Below the pieces are notes generated by a model. The model searched no databases. It was not told the origin of the DNA and saw only the letters and a program-made list of their open reading frames with translations. The translations under genes and the position numbers were made by a program. Positions 62,701-64,000 of a stretch of DNA of 64,000 nt are shown one piece after another (position 1 is the first letter of the stretch; each line of letters begins with the position of its first letter). The stretch covers positions 342,501 through 406,500 of the forward strand of contig JABMCL010001163.1 of the NCBI GenBank assembly GCA_018857735.1, read 5' to 3'. This DNA comes from Alviniconcha marisindica (taxonomy: Eukaryota; Mollusca; Gastropoda; Provannidae).

Positions 62701-63265
62701 GTGAGTAGTACTTGGTTGACTTTATCTGTTCACACCATTCCTCAGTTTACAGCCTTGATGTATTCACACATTTCATCTCTTCACTGCCTTGATCTGTTAA
62801 TACCTTTCGTCTGTTCACACCCTTGAACTATTGACAGCCTTGATATGTGCACACCCTCAATCTGTTGACAGCCTTGATCTGTTCACACCTGTCAGGTGTT
62901 CACACCCTTCATCTTCTCACCAACTTTATCGGTCCACATCCAAGCTGGGCAGTAGTGTAATGATGACATCCTTTGTGAACATTAAAGTAGTTTGGGCATC
63001 AGTGGCGTCCCATATAAATTCCAGTTACAGAATTCTTTGGGTGAGTCTGCATAGTCCTGTTTTATCTGTGTCATCCCAGTCTTTACAGTTTGTCTTTGTC
63101 AACCACCACCGCCACCATGCCCACCCCCCAGTGCTGTTTCAATTGTTATTTAAAATAATGGCCGGATGGATGGGAATCAATCACTAGACTGTAAGTTATA
63201 ATAAGGAAGTACCACTGATTTTTAAGCTACAGTAGTTGCTGAAAGGTGTATCGATGATTTTGTCA
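62701..63265 (+). other. Intron 56, 5' part
   Basis: Loose CTTGATCTGTTCACACC repeats at 62720-62940, then non-repetitive sequence. No gene seen. Confidence 0.65.
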
Positions 63266-63870
63266 CAGGTTGTTGGTCAGTTTGTCACGGGTTATTAGTC
63301 TTTTTGTGAAGGATGGCTGACCGCTTTGTCACGAGTAGTTGGTCTGTTTAATGTGGGTGGCTGGTCTTTTTGTTGAGGGTGGCTGACCGCTCTGTCACGA
63401 GTAGTTGGTCTGTTTAATGTGGGTGGCTGGTCTTTTTGTTGAGGGTGGCTGACCTCTCTGTCATGAGTAGTTGGTCTGTTTAATGTGGGTGGCTGGTCTT
63501 TTTGTTGAGGGTGGCTGACCGCTCTGTCACGAGTAGTTGGTCTGTTTAATGTGGGTGGCTGGTCTTTTTGTTGAGGGTGGCTGACCGCTTTGTCGTGAGT
63601 AGTTGGTCTGTTTAATGTGGGTGGCTGGTCTTTTTGTTGAGGGTGGCTGACCGCTCTGTCATGAGTAGTTGGTCTGTTTAATGTGGGTGGCTGGTCTTTT
63701 TGTTGAGGGTGGCTGACCGCTTTGTCGTGAGTAGTTGGTCTGTTTAATGTGGGTGGCTGGTCTTTTTGTTGAGGGTGGCTGACCGCTCTGTCATGAGTAG
63801 TTGGTCTGTTTAATGTGGGTGGCTGGTCTTTTTGTTGAGGGTGGCTGACCTCTTTGTCCTAAATAGTCTG
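63266..63870 (+). repeat. ~73-bp minisatellite, intron 56
   Basis: Eight very similar units of TGTCACGAGTAGTTGGTCTG, TTTAATGTGGGTGGCTGGTC, TTTTTGTTGAGGGTGGCTGA, CCGCTC. High identity between units suggests recent expansion. Confidence 0.95.
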
Positions 63871-64000
63871 TTTCGAGGCTTGACTACTAGAACATTGTAT
63901 CTTATTGGAAATAAGAAGGGAGGTAGTGGGATTACTTTTCATTGTTTTTAAGGGAGGCTTGGCTCTTTGCTACAAGTATAGCTTGACTATTTGCTGTGGG

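Overview
This is one stretch of an invertebrate nuclear genome, most likely a mollusc and perhaps a gastropod. The organism is inferred from a tRNA-derived SINE with a mollusc-like body, a dispersed GGGCGTAAAACACC repeat, and a protein that aligns easily with vertebrate UBR4. There is no prokaryotic gene organisation: no operons and no ribosome binding sites.

The window holds the 5' half of one very large plus-strand gene, UBR4 (p600; Drosophila purity of essence/pushover), the giant E3 ubiquitin ligase of the N-degron pathway. I traced 56 coding exons, from the start codon at 677 to an exon ending at 62700. They carry about 2437 residues of a protein that is about 5180 residues in human. All joins use AG acceptors and GT donors, apart from one GC donor at 54153, and phases agree throughout. 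The one exception is a 1-nt discrepancy inside exon 8. The C-terminal half, including the E3 module, lies beyond position 64000.

Layout: 1-676 is 5' flank. Exon 1 is at 677-792, followed by a 3.5 kb intron that may hold a small minus-strand gene. Exons 2-37 (4287-44241) encode the N-terminal helical-repeat region and an acidic linker. Exons 38-40 (44913-47583) encode the UBR box. Exons 41-56 (48797-62700) encode the following helical, WD40-like and beta-sandwich regions.

The introns make up nearly 90 percent of the sequence, and most contain minisatellites. The most striking observation is that in about 20 of the 55 complete introns the repeat unit contains a copy of the neighbouring splice junction: intron edge, AG or GT, and some exon bases. 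The genuine splice sites therefore sit at the end of arrays of near-identical decoys. In introns 30 and 40 the units (48 and 21 bp) are multiples of three and stay open in the exon frame. In intron 49 each unit looks like a 22-nt microexon with its own acceptor and donor.

Other content: an 875-bp element with 15-bp terminal inverted repeats and a decayed zinc-finger (hAT-like) fragment inserted in a minisatellite of intron 11; SINE copies; a short dispersed repeat present three times; and many (GT/AC)n microsatellites. Long open frames over the arrays are read-through of repeats, not genes.
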